A DNA stretch of 64,000 bases from positions 504,529 to 568,528 of the forward strand of contig SCFE01000053.1 of assembly GCA_004352715.1 (NCBI GenBank), read 5' to 3'. Below the pieces are notes generated by a model. The model was not told where the DNA came from, ran no database searches, and was given only the letters and a program-made list of their open reading frames with translations. Positions 44,668-56,894 of this stretch are shown one piece after another. The first letter of the stretch is position 1; every line of letters begins with the position of its first letter. Origin of the DNA: Hofstenia miamia. Taxonomy: Eukaryota; Xenacoelomorpha; Acoela. Made by a program: the position numbers and the translations under genes.

Positions 44668-45490
44668 TAGTCATAGTTTTCATAGCGTTTACAAATGAAT
44701 ATATATATATATATATATCTTTATATTAAATTAAATTTAATTGATTATTATTGAAGGCCTATAAATTTCCCATTGCAAAAGTACAGATTGATAAAACAAT
44801 ATTCAACGAATTGTTTTAGAATACAAGCCGGACTACGGACAAAAATAGTAAATTGCAACAAGATTGTACTCATTCCTTTAGTATTGCAAATTTCAACATT
44901 TATTGGAAGAAATGTAAATAAAACTAGGCTCGATTGAACATAATATGCTGATGATGTTTTTAGCAGATATCAAAAGAAGGACTAATCAAGTACCACAACT
45001 ATGTATATCTGTATACTAATTAAAAATCAAAATAGGAATAGTACTAATGATGTAATATTGAACAGAGTAACATTTACTTTATATTATGTCTATTGAATGC
45101 CATCGCTAAAACACTTCACAGGAAGAACAAAATTATTTATAAAGTTTAGATTCCAGGAAAAAAGTCTGAATATGGAGGTTAACCTCAAACTGTCTATTGT
45201 GCCGTTAAAGTGACAAACTGGTTTGTCCACATTCTCAACCGATTTCCTCTAAGCCTATTAGAATATTTAGGAATCTTGGGATTTTGAAATATCTATGGGA
45301 AAGCGTGCTTCCCTGTTATGGTCCAAATTTCTGATAGAAATTATTCCTGAGTTTGAAGAAAATCAAAACATTACCTTTTTCAATGAAAAACCCGATAGTT
45401 GCAAAATTTAAAAATTCACATTATAAAGCAACAACTAGCGTCCAAGGGCGCCGTTCGCAGTTGTGCTTTCAGATTTTAGTGAGTTACAAG

Positions 45491-45870
45491 CAGTGTTGTT
45501 TGATTAAATCATTGATTTAAATCGCCTTTAAATCATGATTTAAATCAAAGCACATTATTAGTTCAATTATTTAAATCAAGTACACTAAAAGAGATACAAG
45601 TAGTGTATTCTAATTGTTTTGAAGTCATTATTGTGATACTGGAATGAATTGGCGAAATCTGAAATGTTGTTTTCAATGTTTTTTATCTTCAGTTTATTTC
45701 AAATGAATTAAATTATTGAATTTCAAAAATAGTAGATATCAAAAGGATTTCTATTTACTACCTAGGAAGATTGTATGGGTAAAATTGAAATTTAGATAAA
45801 AAAATCCGATTTAAATAAAAAAATCCGATTTTTTGAATTTTAATGTAATTCAGATTTTTTTCCGACACTG
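45491..45870. mobile_element. hAT MITE with perfect 8-bp target duplication
   Basis: A 380-bp element with ends CAGTGTTG and (inverted) CAGTGTCG, flanked on both sides by GTTACAAG (45483-45490 and 45871-45878). The inside is rich in GATTTAAATC and AAAAAATCCGATT words near both ends, as in many hAT MITEs. No coding sequence. Confidence 0.85.
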
Positions 45871-46475
45871 GTTACAAGTTTAGTTTTTTTTGGAAATAAT
45901 AATAAATTAAAAAATGGAGGGTTGTTTTTAGTTTAATCTGTTCACCATATGAAATTAGCATTAAATGGAAATTGATGAATTTTAACGGTGTTAAATTTAT
46001 CGAATGGGCGACTTTATATATTACTGTTAATGTCAACCATGTACGGCTTTTAAAGAGTAAAATGATAAAAAAATCCCAGGGGTGCCTTCGTTGGAAGGCA
46101 GTCAGGCAAGGTGTTCTCAATAGCGGGAATAGATTGACTCACTAGAGGGCGTCATTGGGTAGTCTAATTTGATTTGTCTGCAAAAATAATAACATACCAT
46201 TAATTGATAATTTTGATGATGATTAATCGATTATTGACGCTTATCATCATGAGGACGTAATGGTAAATTAATTAGCTTCATAACTAATTTTAATACTTAA
46301 CTCTAAGATTAAAATATCACTTAGGTTTTATCATAAAATATCTTGTTTAGGTCAGTCAGGAGTTTGATGTTTATGTTAAAGTGATAATCAACTGAAAATA
46401 TATAAAACAAAATTTACTAATAACAATAGATCATGGATAGAGTAATTCATAATTGTATATAACTACAAAACTTAC

Positions 46476-46525
46476 TTGCAATGTGCAAAGGAGAGAACAC
46501 TTAACAGCAGAATTACTGCCTGCAT
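46476..46525 (-). CDS. TEP exon 1: start codon and signal peptide
   Basis: ATG at 46525-46523 opens MQAVILLLSVLSFAHC, a hydrophobic leader of typical signal-peptide length ending in small and polar residues. A strong donor GTAAGT follows at 46475-46470. The exon ends with two bases (AA) that join the first G of exon 2 to make Lys, keeping the frame into ITSWSANY. It is separated from exon 2 by a 5.9 kb intron. The start was chosen because it is the only leader-like ORF upstream of exon 2 that ends in a consensus donor of the right phase. The transcription start was not identified. Confidence 0.8.
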
Positions 46526-49000
46526 CTAAAACAATATAATCGATGTAATTAAACACAGCAATACAAGCAAGCATACATTAGCGCTATGCCAAATTTATGC
46601 GAGCGTTAATTCTATAAAATCAAAATTAGCGCTTGCAGTCATTGGCTGTTGATATAAATAAACATTTACTGTGAGCTAGTAATTGCAATCCAACGACAAC
46701 ATTAATAATGAATTTGTTCTTGGTTCTGAACTCAGACATTGTGAGTAAACAGGATACATAAAAATACTTAGCTCTCTAATATACTCCTTTCATGCAAAAT
46801 AGATATTGCAACACTCTAACCTATATAATTAGCAACGTTCGCTTTTCATAAAAACCATTAGGCATGGGAAAGTAATCGGAATCAATCATGCGTTACTTTA
46901 GAAAACAGAAATGTTTACACTGGTTCTTTGTGAAAAATTCCTTCAGTCTGTTCGCATTTTAAGATAAGAGCAATCAGATAACGGAAAGCGCTGCCATTAA
47001 ACATAGAATCATATATACTAATTGAAAAGTAACTGGAAATAGTTAGTTGAAAAGTAATGAGAAATAATTGATTGTTCCGCAAATTACTATTCGTATTATT
47101 TCAACAACGAAACTATTGTCAAATTCTTAGCGAATGCAATAACTAAAAGCCTTCAACTCGCTTTTTGATTGGCAAGTTCAATTTTTTAAGGTCAAAAAAT
47201 TCTTTGTTCTTATTGGAAAAACTCACCCTCCCAATAAAAAGCAAACTTTTGAGATGCTCAATTCGAAGTTGCACCGAATACACTGGCATTTTTAAATAAA
47301 GTACGTATTTTAATTGTAGAAAGGAGAACGCTTATCTATTTCAAGCATTGGGACAATTTCTCTTTTTCTAATACATTCGCAATTTGAAGATCGATCGAGT
47401 GGTTGCAACTCCCGCACAATACAGCTTGTATCATTAGAAAGATCACGTTTGACTATGTGGCGATACTACTAACCAATCTCCAATTAAGATTATTGATTTT
47501 GCTGTGTTTCATTTTAAAGGCGACTTAATGATGGAATCTAGTAAAATGCAAGACATTCGATTAAATCATGTTTGAAATTTCACACCGATACAGAACTGCA
47601 TTGTATTGGGCGTTTGCAAATGCTAAAACTTAACTGTATAATTTAACTACACATTTATTGGGAGTCACCAAGGGGTCATCCACACTTAAAGATTGCGAGC
47701 ACACGGACAACTATATGAATTAGAGCTCAACTTTGGTCATAAAAGCTAACTTACAAACAAAAGGGAGTATTTATTAAGCAAGAAAAATCTCATGAACACA
47801 TTAAAAATATTTTGAATCATTTAGAGAATGTTCCAAAGGCTCATGAATATTACCACGTGAAGAATTATATTAATCTCATTTACATTCTTCCTAGGTATTC
47901 AAATATGCATTATCGCTACAATTCATTCTACAATGCTCTGAAAATATATTATGGACTATCGTGAGAAGACCCATCAATATTTTTCGTGAACAGGGTGCAC
48001 AGTTCGTTCAAGAAGTCAGAAATCGCAAAATTTATTACAATTATTAATGCAATAATTGTAGAATAGCGCATCATTGGTTTGAAATGCATTGTAGAAATAT
48101 ACATATAGTCATATCTTATGCAAAATCAAACATGTTCTATTTGCAAGATCGTGTCTAAACACATTCTAATTACTTTTGACAATTAACTCACTGTACTTGA
48201 ATCAGTGAAACACAAGAAATTGATTAATATATTCACCACAGTAGGGAATTAAATAGCTATTTAAAAAAATTATAATTTGTCGTTTAAATGTTACCATGCT
48301 AACAAATTAAGTGTAGCTCGATAGAAACAAATATTGCATTGAATGGATTTCTCATTTGCACATAAACACAGTCAGTTAAGAAGAAAATGACAAACGCAAA
48401 TCTTAATACTTGAAATGTTTATAATACTGTCAATCAGAGATTTGAAGGTTTAGCAAAGAAAATTTTATATATTAAAGCATTAAAGACATACATGAAAAAA
48501 TTACATTGATGGATTGCAAAGTGTAAAGCAATAATGAGTTCACTTCTGCATTAATCAAGAAGAAATATAAAATCTCAATCAATTACATTGAGCCGCACTT
48601 TGCATTAATAACTTTACTTCACTTTATATAGGTGTAAATAAATTAAATCATCTGAAAATATACCATAGTTGCAATTGGGTTGAGATTTTCGAACCCGACC
48701 CGACCTAACATGATTAACACGAGTAATTTTAATAGCGACAAGACATTATGTATCAATATTTTGTGGTCGTTGTTATATTGACAATCCAAAAAGATTAAAC
48801 ATAGCATTTCCAAGAAACATCGAGAAAAGCATCAAACTATGATAGGATAACAATTTAAAAAATATGGCAAGCGATGAAATAAGCTTGAAGGTAAATTCTA
48901 TGTAAAAGAATAATGAAATCCAGGCACCAGTTCTCCTCTCGCTTAGAATTTAAATTACTTGCAGAAAAACATGATAATAGATCAAGAGGATTTGATAAAT
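46526..49000. other. Upstream of TEP, no recognised gene
   Basis: The TEP promoter should lie just above 46525, but no clear initiator was identified. No ORF with a known motif is seen up to 49 kb. A short CGAACCCGACCCGACC word at 48689 echoes the hairpin at 27583. Confidence 0.4.
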
Positions 49001-49014
49001 TGAAATTTCATTGA

Positions 49015-49041
49015 TATATATGTATATATATATATATATAT
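49015..49041. repeat. (TA)n microsatellite
   Basis: About 13 TA units with one G interruption, just before the G-rich duplicated stretch. Confidence 0.85.
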
Positions 49042-49200
49042 GACAGCTAGTGCTAGACTTTTTAAGACAAAATTTTCAAATAAGGTTTTTTAACCGATGA
49101 AAACCACTAAAATTTATTTTTATTTGAATATTCACATAAATCTTAGACACTTTTTAAAATTGAGGATATAATAGGTATGCAAGAGGGGGGAGGGGTGAAT

Positions 49201-49545
49201 GCGGGTGGAGGGGAAGTGGGGGCAGACGTCCTCTCTGTTTGGCTAACGAATAAGAATATTAATTGCAATTTAGTAATATATTGTATATTTGCCTTAACAG
49301 TAACAGACGCGTTTTATACAGTAGTGTAGTGGAAGAGGGAGGGGGCTTAGGTGACTGAGACCNNNNNNNNNNNNNNNNNNNNNGCGGGTGGAGGGGAAGT
49401 GGGGGCAGACGTCCTCTCTGTTTGGCTAACGAATAAGAATATTAATTGCAATTTAGTAATATATTGTATATTTGCCTTAACAGTAACAGACGCGTTTTAT
49501 ACAGTAGTGTAGTGGAAGAGGGAGGGGGCTTAGGTGACTGAGACC
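49201..49545. repeat. Duplicated 162-bp stretch around a 21-N gap
   Basis: Bases 49201-49362 and 49384-49545 are the same sequence (from GCGGGTGGAGGGGAAGTGGG to GGTGACTGAGACC) on either side of N bases 49363-49383. This is what unmerged contig ends look like, so one copy is probably artificial. Confidence 0.8.
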
Positions 49546-51329
49546 CCCTTGTTAAAATTTATTTAGCGTCCAGCCCCTTTCATGTAGGAATCAAAACTAC
49601 TGTAATTCAACTACTAAAGTCATTTAAAGTAATATAAGCTCTCCTATTTTGGACATGCCTGTATCTAATATTGTCTTAGCATTAAACAAACTGATATAGA
49701 TTTCAAATTAAAAACCGTTTGTCCACATTTTGAAATAATATTCTCCAAGTCTATTGAGGAAATTATAAAATGTGGACACAGTTACTAGTTAAAATGCTTG
49801 AAAAGAAGAAATATTTTCCCAAATTTTCTTTGAAAATTTTTAAATTCTCTTAATACATAATGTGAAGGTTTAAGAAAATCTAAAGCAAATGCGAGCAACT
49901 TCTACTTCAAATATTTCTGCTTGTGTAGATCTGGAGAAGACACTCTTCTTGTAGGCTTTTATACATGTATTTTAGATATCTTTATTATTTTATCTCTTTT
50001 TCATATTATGGTGGAAACTTAAAAAAACAAAATTGCCGATTTTTTCAATGTTATATTTCAGTTAGTCACTCACCTGTGTCTGGCCTTAAGCTCTTTGGAT
50101 ACGGTTCTGTTTTAGCATGTAAACTTTCATTTTATTAATTCATAGAAAATGTGCAATGGAATTTATGTCACAAATCAATTTTCGTTTAATCTGTACTCGC
50201 GGCCACCTATTTCTTTCAAATCATAATACATTAAATTTATATTTTAAAAATCAGTATAACATTAAAAAAATATGATTAAATAACTAATTGTATTAACTTG
50301 ATCCTGTTACATGGGATTACTATTCATTCTTCAAAAAGAAGTGATCCATAAAAATTTGTACCGCAACTTACTGCATATGAGGAATAAATGATTTATTCCT
50401 ATCGAGATTCATTTATTGCGATTTTATAGGTGCATTTTGCAATGGAATACTTAATCCAAAATGATGTACAGACAACATCCCCTGATCCATTTCGTTTTGC
50501 TGATTAGTGATGTGGTTTTATTGACTAAGTTTTTATATGCACAATCATCTCATCTGCAAAGAAATCTTTCAAGTTCAGATGCAGTTGTGATTATATACTT
50601 ATTCATATAGTTTATTGATCAGGGTTGAAAATTACTGATATAGGTTGAGCTAGCTATAAATAGAATCAATATTTGAATACTAATTTCGAACATGTAAATA
50701 ATGCATATAAAATTCATTTAATTTATTAATTTGGAAAAATGTGTTATAAGGATGCAACCTCTACTAAGAATTCCTATATCTTCCAATAGTCCACACAAAT
50801 TAGCCCAATTGAATGAATGCTATATACACGTAGCTTATTAGCAATTTGTTGAAAAATAAAGTTTACATTTTGAAATTTTGCGTTGGTATTATATGCTATT
50901 CCTAAACTCTGTATAAGTTCTGTCATTTCACTGAGTAAATTTCATAATATATTTCTAATATAATCGAAACATTAAATACATTTTTGGCAAGCATCATAAA
51001 ATGAGCCCAATATAAAGGGAATTTTAATAAAATTAAATGTATCAAGCCTAATGTTTACTGAACCTGTTCGAGCTTGACCCAGAGTTTTTTTACCTAGGTT
51101 AAGCTCTTACTGCACAGGCTTAATAGCAAACCCACTAAGGTTACATATATACTGTGACTAAAAATATTACACTATACTTTTATAAAATTGATGGCAAAAG
51201 TCAAAAACACAAAATTGCAATTACAGGAACAAAGACTGATAAGAAAGATGTGGTAAATATCTGAGCCCACATGTTGAAATGCTTACCATTGTAAGAACCC
51301 CCTTGTTAAAATTCTAGCACTACACCCTG
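49502..51329. mobile_element. Possible hAT-like element without transposase
   Basis: Left end CAGTAGTGTAGTGG at 49502 (also 49319 in the duplicated copy) and right end, inverted, CAGGGTGTAGTGC ending at 51329 match with one gap. Flanks GTTTTATA and GTATTATA are 8 bp with one mismatch. The word ACCCCCTTGTTAAAATT occurs near both ends in direct orientation. No coding sequence is seen inside. Confidence 0.4.
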
Positions 51330-52074
51330 GTATTATACTATATATTTAACCTTCTTAAATATAAAATTTAAAGGGCGAAAGGGCATGAAGTAATTTAATA
51401 AATCTCGGGAAATTTTATCATTGAAAATATTTTTACACCATTTCTCCACCATTCCACACGAAAGCCAAAAAAAATGAATTTCAAATACCCCTAGTGTACA
51501 CCGATCATTTTCCTTTGATTGGAATGTTATTTTGTTTTCTGCATTTTTAGTACTATAAAACTTTGGAAAAGTCGCATCATATGGTGAAAAGCTATTTAAA
51601 AATTTCGAAGCTGGCACATATTGCCCCTAGGCTAAATAAGATTAAAAATCATCGTTGATTTCGACCTGAATAATGAGGTGGTTAATGAGCCTGCGTGTGA
51701 TCTGAATCGCTCCAGGTTTCAGCAATGGTACAAAATGTAAAAACATCGTACAAATTGAGTCAATCAAAATCAATAGAGAAAATCATATAAAGAAATCCAA
51801 ATTTTGAAATACTCTATAAAAATTAATTACAAGCACAATTAGGTTTCTAAAACGAAATAAATCATAATACTCAAAAGTTGAATATCTATATGGAATATTG
51901 GTTTCAAAGTATTCCTATCAAAACTTGGCATTTAAGGATCTTTTAAATTTTAATTATTTTTTACCTAAACACGTCGTATAGCTTGAAGAAGGGCAAATCA
52001 TGTTAGGTTACGGAAAACTGCTTGTTTTTAACTTCGAATTGCAATGAGTAAAGGTATGTTAAATGGCGACCATA

Positions 52075-55000
52075 TATTAATGTTAATGTTAATTAGCCTT
52101 TATTCGTTTGTANGCATATGCAAGCTGGCTCGTTGTAAGGGTGTTTATGATCTGCTTTCCCTGGACGACACATCTCAAGGTATTGAGGTATTGGATTGAG
52201 GAAGCCATTTTTCTGATTTTGGAGCTTACAAATTGCTGACAATGAAGATTTTTGTCTATTTCTACTCCCAGACTCCCAGATATTTAACTACGTGGCTCTG
52301 TTCTATTGGCGCACTTAACCCTGGAAAGTTCAGACATATGCTTTTGATTCTCTTTTTGTAGTGCTTGTTTGTAAAGAGGATAAACTCTGTTTTTTGGTAT
52401 TCAAAGTTAATTTTTTACTAAAATTGTTGGATGTCTGCAATACTTTTCTGCAAGTTTTTCGTAGCAGTAATGGCACAACAACTTTCACACCACATGAGTG
52501 TGTCGTCTGCGTATTGAATAATATTGCAACAGCTATTTACAGATTTGTTTAAATCATTTATGTACAGGTTAAATAATATTGGGCCAAGCACAGTTCCTTG
52601 TGGTAACCCTTTGTTTGGATAAATGTAATCGGAATATGTTTCACCAATGCGTACACGCTGTTTTCGCTTTGTTAGGAAGCTGTTTACCGATGTTCTTGCA
52701 CCTTGGTCAAATCCGTACTTTTCGAGTTTGATACTTAAGATATCGCAGTCTAAACTATCAAACGCTTTGCATAAGTCCAACATTGCAACTGAGCTTGTGA
52801 TGTTATTATTTAAATTGGTTCATATATGTTCAGTAAATGAAAGGAGGGCATCAGTAGTCTCCATCCTCTCTCGAAACCCAAATTGGTTTTTTGTTATTAT
52901 GTTGTTTGATGCCAAGTAATAGTATATTATTTACAAAGCAGCCTTTCAAATAGTTTGGCAATTTGACTTGTGATCGCTATTGGTCGATAATTTTCAGGAT
53001 TTTTTGGGTCACCTTTTTTAAAGATCGGGGTAATTATTGATTCTTTTAGAGCAGAAGGAAACCTATTCGTGTGAATCGCTAAACTGAATGCAAATAGTAA
53101 ATATTCACTAAAGCAGTTGGCAAACTTCTTTATAATGAATGTAGGAATACCGAGCCTCCACATGACTTGTTAGGATCTAGATTTTTTATAGTTTTTCGAA
53201 TTCGTATTGATTTATGTATCTAAAATTGAACGTAGGGTATGTACGATAATCTTCATCTTCATAGGCCATTTTCTCACCTTGGAAGCGCCCCAAATCTTTA
53301 AAACAGGAATTAAATAAATTTGCTATTTCTTTGGGGTCATTCACTTGTTGCTTTGAAGATAGGAGTTCTTTTATTTCAATGCATTAGCTTTTATCTTTGT
53401 TAAAAAATTTTCTAATTAATGCCAATTTATCTTTAGCTTGCTTTAAATTCTCATACGTTCTTTTTGCTGCTTTTCACGAACTAGCTTTTTTACTGCGCGT
53501 AACTTTTTGCTAACTTCCTTCTATGTACCTAATAGCAATTCTGACTTCTGGGAGCAAAGAGTTTTCAATATTGCTTTTTTTTCCTTTTTCAAATATTTTA
53601 TAGCTGGATCCTTACCCTCAAATTTTTGTTGTTGTACAAATCTATCTCCATTTGTAGGGTGCAGTTTTGTTTAGACACATAATGATTTCATTAATAATGA
53701 AAGTAACATTTCATCTGAGGTGGTCATTGAGTAAGTTCTTCCCCAAGGAACGTTTTGCAAAAGTTCTTTAAATTTCTTTTCATCGAATTTAGCAAAGTTT
53801 CTGCATAGCACTCTTTTTCTTTTAGATATTCTGTTTACTATGTTTGATGTGCAAATGAACAAATTATGGTCGGAGAAGGAATTAAAGAAAAACGACTGAA
53901 AATTTCTCTTGGAATTTGTCTGAAAGAAATTGTGTCTTGTTGGTAAAGAATTATTCACAATGTCTAAATTCATATCATCACAGATGTTGTCAATAAACGT
54001 TACTTCCTTTTTTTCAAGATAGTTAATATTAAAATCTCCGAAAATGAAAACTTCCCTATCAAAAGTCAATGTATTATCGATTTCTTTGCATATTACATCG
54101 ATGAACTCTTTCCTATACTGCTTTTTAGGATTATAGCTTACATTTAATAACGCCTGCAGTTTATGTTTCTCATTGGTAACTTCAATCCATCATGACTCAA
54201 ATAAGCGATGGCGTGTTTCTAATTCTTCATGCCTAGTGGGTTTTAGGTACTTAGGAATAATTATTAGCAGACCACCACCTCTGCTGCCTCATTCTTTTCG
54301 AACTTGTTTACAGTGTGGCTTAGTTCTGAGAGATCCAAAATATTTGGTCCCGGGTTCAATTCAACATCGCCCGATAGTAATATTGTTATTAATATGTGAA
54401 AAGTAATGATAAATATTAGTTTGCAGAAAGAGATTAATAAAATTGTTTACATAAGGAACACATTTAATATGATTATATATACGTACAGATCTAAATATAC
54501 TGGCCCGAACGTGAAAATTTTGAAATTCACTTGAAGTTATCACACACAGAATAATTAATAAAATAGAAAGGTACCTCTTAGACAAGCTAGTTAAGTTTTT
54601 CTAGAAGTCTCTTCAGAAGCGGAATGACTTCCTTTGAAGGATCTTCTGAATTGACTACCTCGCTGTATTTCCGGTGAGGTTGTGTACCGGTAGGTGCAGA
54701 TCTGATTGGTCTTTCTGGACATGTGTAAGAATTAGCGTTTAAACGATTACGTTCTGCAAGGTGTTCGTAATGTCCAAAAATGTCTATGTTCTTAACAACG
54801 ATTGCTAGTCCAGTTCTAGAAAGATGTTTATCGTCTTTAGCTAGGTACTTTCCGTTTATTAACTTCGGTCCACGCAAGAATTGGTTGAAAATTTCAATTC
54901 TATGAACACTTTTGTTGCTTAGTTGTAGATCATTTATCACTTTATTGAATTTTTCAATTTTTTTATTTTACATGAAGTTTCCCATCAACCAAAATTGGTG

Positions 55001-55620
55001 TAATTTCCAACAGGATAATTTTTTTGGCATAAACTTGATTTGTACCTCATTCATTAACTCGAGAAGATCTTGCTGGAACTGTTCTACTTCTAATTGAATC
55101 TATCAGACCCGTGTTTATTATTATGTTATTGATCTGTTGACTGGAGTAAGTTTTTACAAATTTCTAACAACGCGTTTGTATCCTTCCCGCTATACGAAAG
55201 AAAGGTGCATTTCTCGTTCTTTATCATCTTTTCTGGACGCACGTACTTTAGAATTGGAATTTCCAAAACTAAGTATAGAAGTTCCTCGAGGGATTTCTTT
55301 CGTCTTACTTTTTTGATAAAATGGAGAGGCAACTCCTGTCGATGACATTTGTTGAGTTGTGAATTCGCAGTTGGGCTCAATGTTTTCCTCTGTTTGTTGA
55401 GTTGCAAGTTCATAATTGCATTGAATGTTTTGATCTGTTTGTGAGACTTTGACATTCGAATTTAAATTCAAAATATTGGCGCTTAAGAGCGCATTACAAG
55501 CTAGTTATTTATCAAGCCTTTGAAACATTTGAGGGCTTTATCTTCATTTTCAATGTCAGTAAAAATTTCATTGCGGGGAAATTCGCACAAACGACCGTCA
55601 GTTGACTGTCCCATTAATAA
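52075..55620 (-). mobile_element. Decayed LINE (CR1/L2-like) with esterase-type ORF1
   Basis: Minus-strand order: ORF1 pieces (55620-54590), endonuclease (54400-53670), reverse transcriptase (53160-52140). Frame breaks occur throughout. Endonuclease shows FIFGDFNINYLEK and SDHNLFIC; RT shows ITPIFKKGDPKNPENYRPIA, LDLCKAFDSLDCDIL, GLPQGTVLGPILFNLYIND and IIQYADDTLMW, then KYLGVEIDKNL. ORF1 text near its end (DDKHLSRTG) fits an SGNH-esterase domain, as in CR1-type LINEs. A single N is at 52113. Confidence 0.85.
54587..55471 (-). pseudogene. LINE ORF1, esterase-like, frameshifted
   Basis: Several overlapping open frames from 55471 to 54590. The first part is Gln/Asn/Thr-rich and low in motifs. 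Later text includes FLSYSGKDTNALLEICKNLL, a middle part ending ILLEITPILVDGKLH, and finally LAKDDKHLSRTGLAIVVKNI. The order SG.D / P / DxxHLS fits an SGNH hydrolase with catalytic Asp and His near the end. Function in LINEs is not settled. Confidence 0.6.
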
Positions 55621-56808
55621 TTTTCAAATTTAAATTTATGATGTCTGACAAAGCGTACAAATATAAAACTATTAAATACTAAAATTCAACAAAACAACAA
55701 AATAAGCATAATTCAATTCTACTTCTATTTTAAAGAGATTTACTTTTGTGCACCGTGGAAGAGACTTAGACTTGTAGCAACCAAGGTTTTCATAAATTTG
55801 GACTAACATTTACTACTTCAATTCACCAATCAATGTGTTTCCCCAAAGCGAAAACTACATTATATGCGATTTTAAATTCCAGCGTGCTTGCTCTCATCAT
55901 TTATTCTCATATCTAGCACGGATGGATTGCGTCACATTTTTTTATCCTGAAGATAAAAATATGTCCCGTAGTTCATTACCATTTAATAATGGTGAATGCT
56001 ATAATTGTCTTTAAAGCATCTTCCACTCGTTCTTTAATCGTGTTGTTGCTTCTGCTAAGTTCCTCCTGACTCTCAACCCTTCAACTGCTATTTACTTTTT
56101 TCCTCACCCGAGCTTTAAAAAATCTCTGCTGTCTTTCCTTTTCGCTGATTCGTTGAATTATGTAGTACACATTTGGATAACAATAGATTAAAAATTAATG
56201 CAAACAAAACTCATTTTATTATATTTGCACTAAAAGAACATCAAAGGATTTCTGAGAATATCAAAATTAACATAAATAAAATGTAATTGAGCAATGTAAG
56301 TCAGTGTGTTATTTAGGAGTAGCAATTGATAAAGATTGAACATTTAATGAATTTTTGTCTTTAAAATTAAGAAAAATGGCATTGTATTACTTAAGCCACC
56401 TAGGGAATTTATATCATAAGCAGTTAATTAATTCTTTATGATCAGTGAATTCAGTTCTTGCTGCTTTTTTCTTTCAATATATATATATACTAGAAATACA
56501 ACATCCTTGTCAAAAATGTACAACTGATCTGTCAAAGACTTAAGGGGGTGATACACGGTCAAACTTGTGTGTCAAACTTAATTACATAATTGCTCGGCAC
56601 ACAAATCCACGATAAGTTTGAACGTGTATCACCCCTTCAAACTTGTCGTAAAACCTGATTTCAGCGATCTAAATGCTTTTGATTTTTCTCGTCAAACATG
56701 TGTGTTGGGCAATTAGGTTTGACAGTGTATCACCCCTTCAAACAAGTGTGTCACACTTTCTCTCGCTATCGCCCATTTTATAAGATCAATTTACCATTTG
56801 TTTAGATG

Positions 56809-56894
56809 AAGCAGTGGATAAAACGGACGATTTCGCTGTTGAATGTGATTATTATATTAAAAGAGAATATGGTTACATTTATAGAGCTTTATAA
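56809..56894 (+). other. Possible terminal coding exon, unidentified
   Basis: After TTTGTTTAG at 56808 an open frame reads EAVDKTDDFAVECDYYIKRE, then YGYIYRAL and a stop. A copy with one substitution (GCIYRAL) follows the gap at 59703-59770. It has the look of a spliced last exon within the Harbinger-like element; no family recognised. Confidence 0.3.

Larger units (their letters stand above)
40534..46475. other. TEP intron 1 (5.9 kb)
   Basis: Separates the signal-peptide exon from MG1. It contains a Penelope-like fragment (44290-44440), a hammerhead-like core (44642), a (TA)n (44698-44719) and a hAT MITE (45491-45870). GGACAGG-rich words at 43390-43415 and 44055-44098 may be ends of another element. 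The rest is unassigned. Confidence 0.6.
1301..46525 (-). other. Thioester-containing protein (TEP/alpha-2-macroglobulin family) gene, 3' incomplete
   Basis: Gene-level entry for the constitutive exons 1-11 and 13-17 and the seven alternative versions of exon 12 listed separately. Joined, they give one open frame of about 970 residues: signal peptide, MG1 with the DKPIYKPGE motif, MG2 with YVLPKFEV, MG3 with the GKP motif, MG4 to MG6, a variable bait-like segment ending FFPESWIW, the APDTITKW block, LPYSVKRGE, PEGI and the GCGEQ thioester. This order is diagnostic of the A2M/TEP/C3 superfamily. I see no anaphylatoxin-like cysteine cluster, so TEP, CD109 or A2M type is favoured over C3. By family, the product is secreted and binds microbes or proteases covalently through the thioester. 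The exons after the thioester are not in the window. Assignment as TEP is sure; orthology to a named gene is not. Confidence 0.93.

Noticed and set aside
46651-46660. TATA-like TATTTATATC on the minus strand, about 130 nt upstream of the TEP ATG
   Set aside because: Such words are expected by chance in this AT-rich sequence; no initiator or other support.
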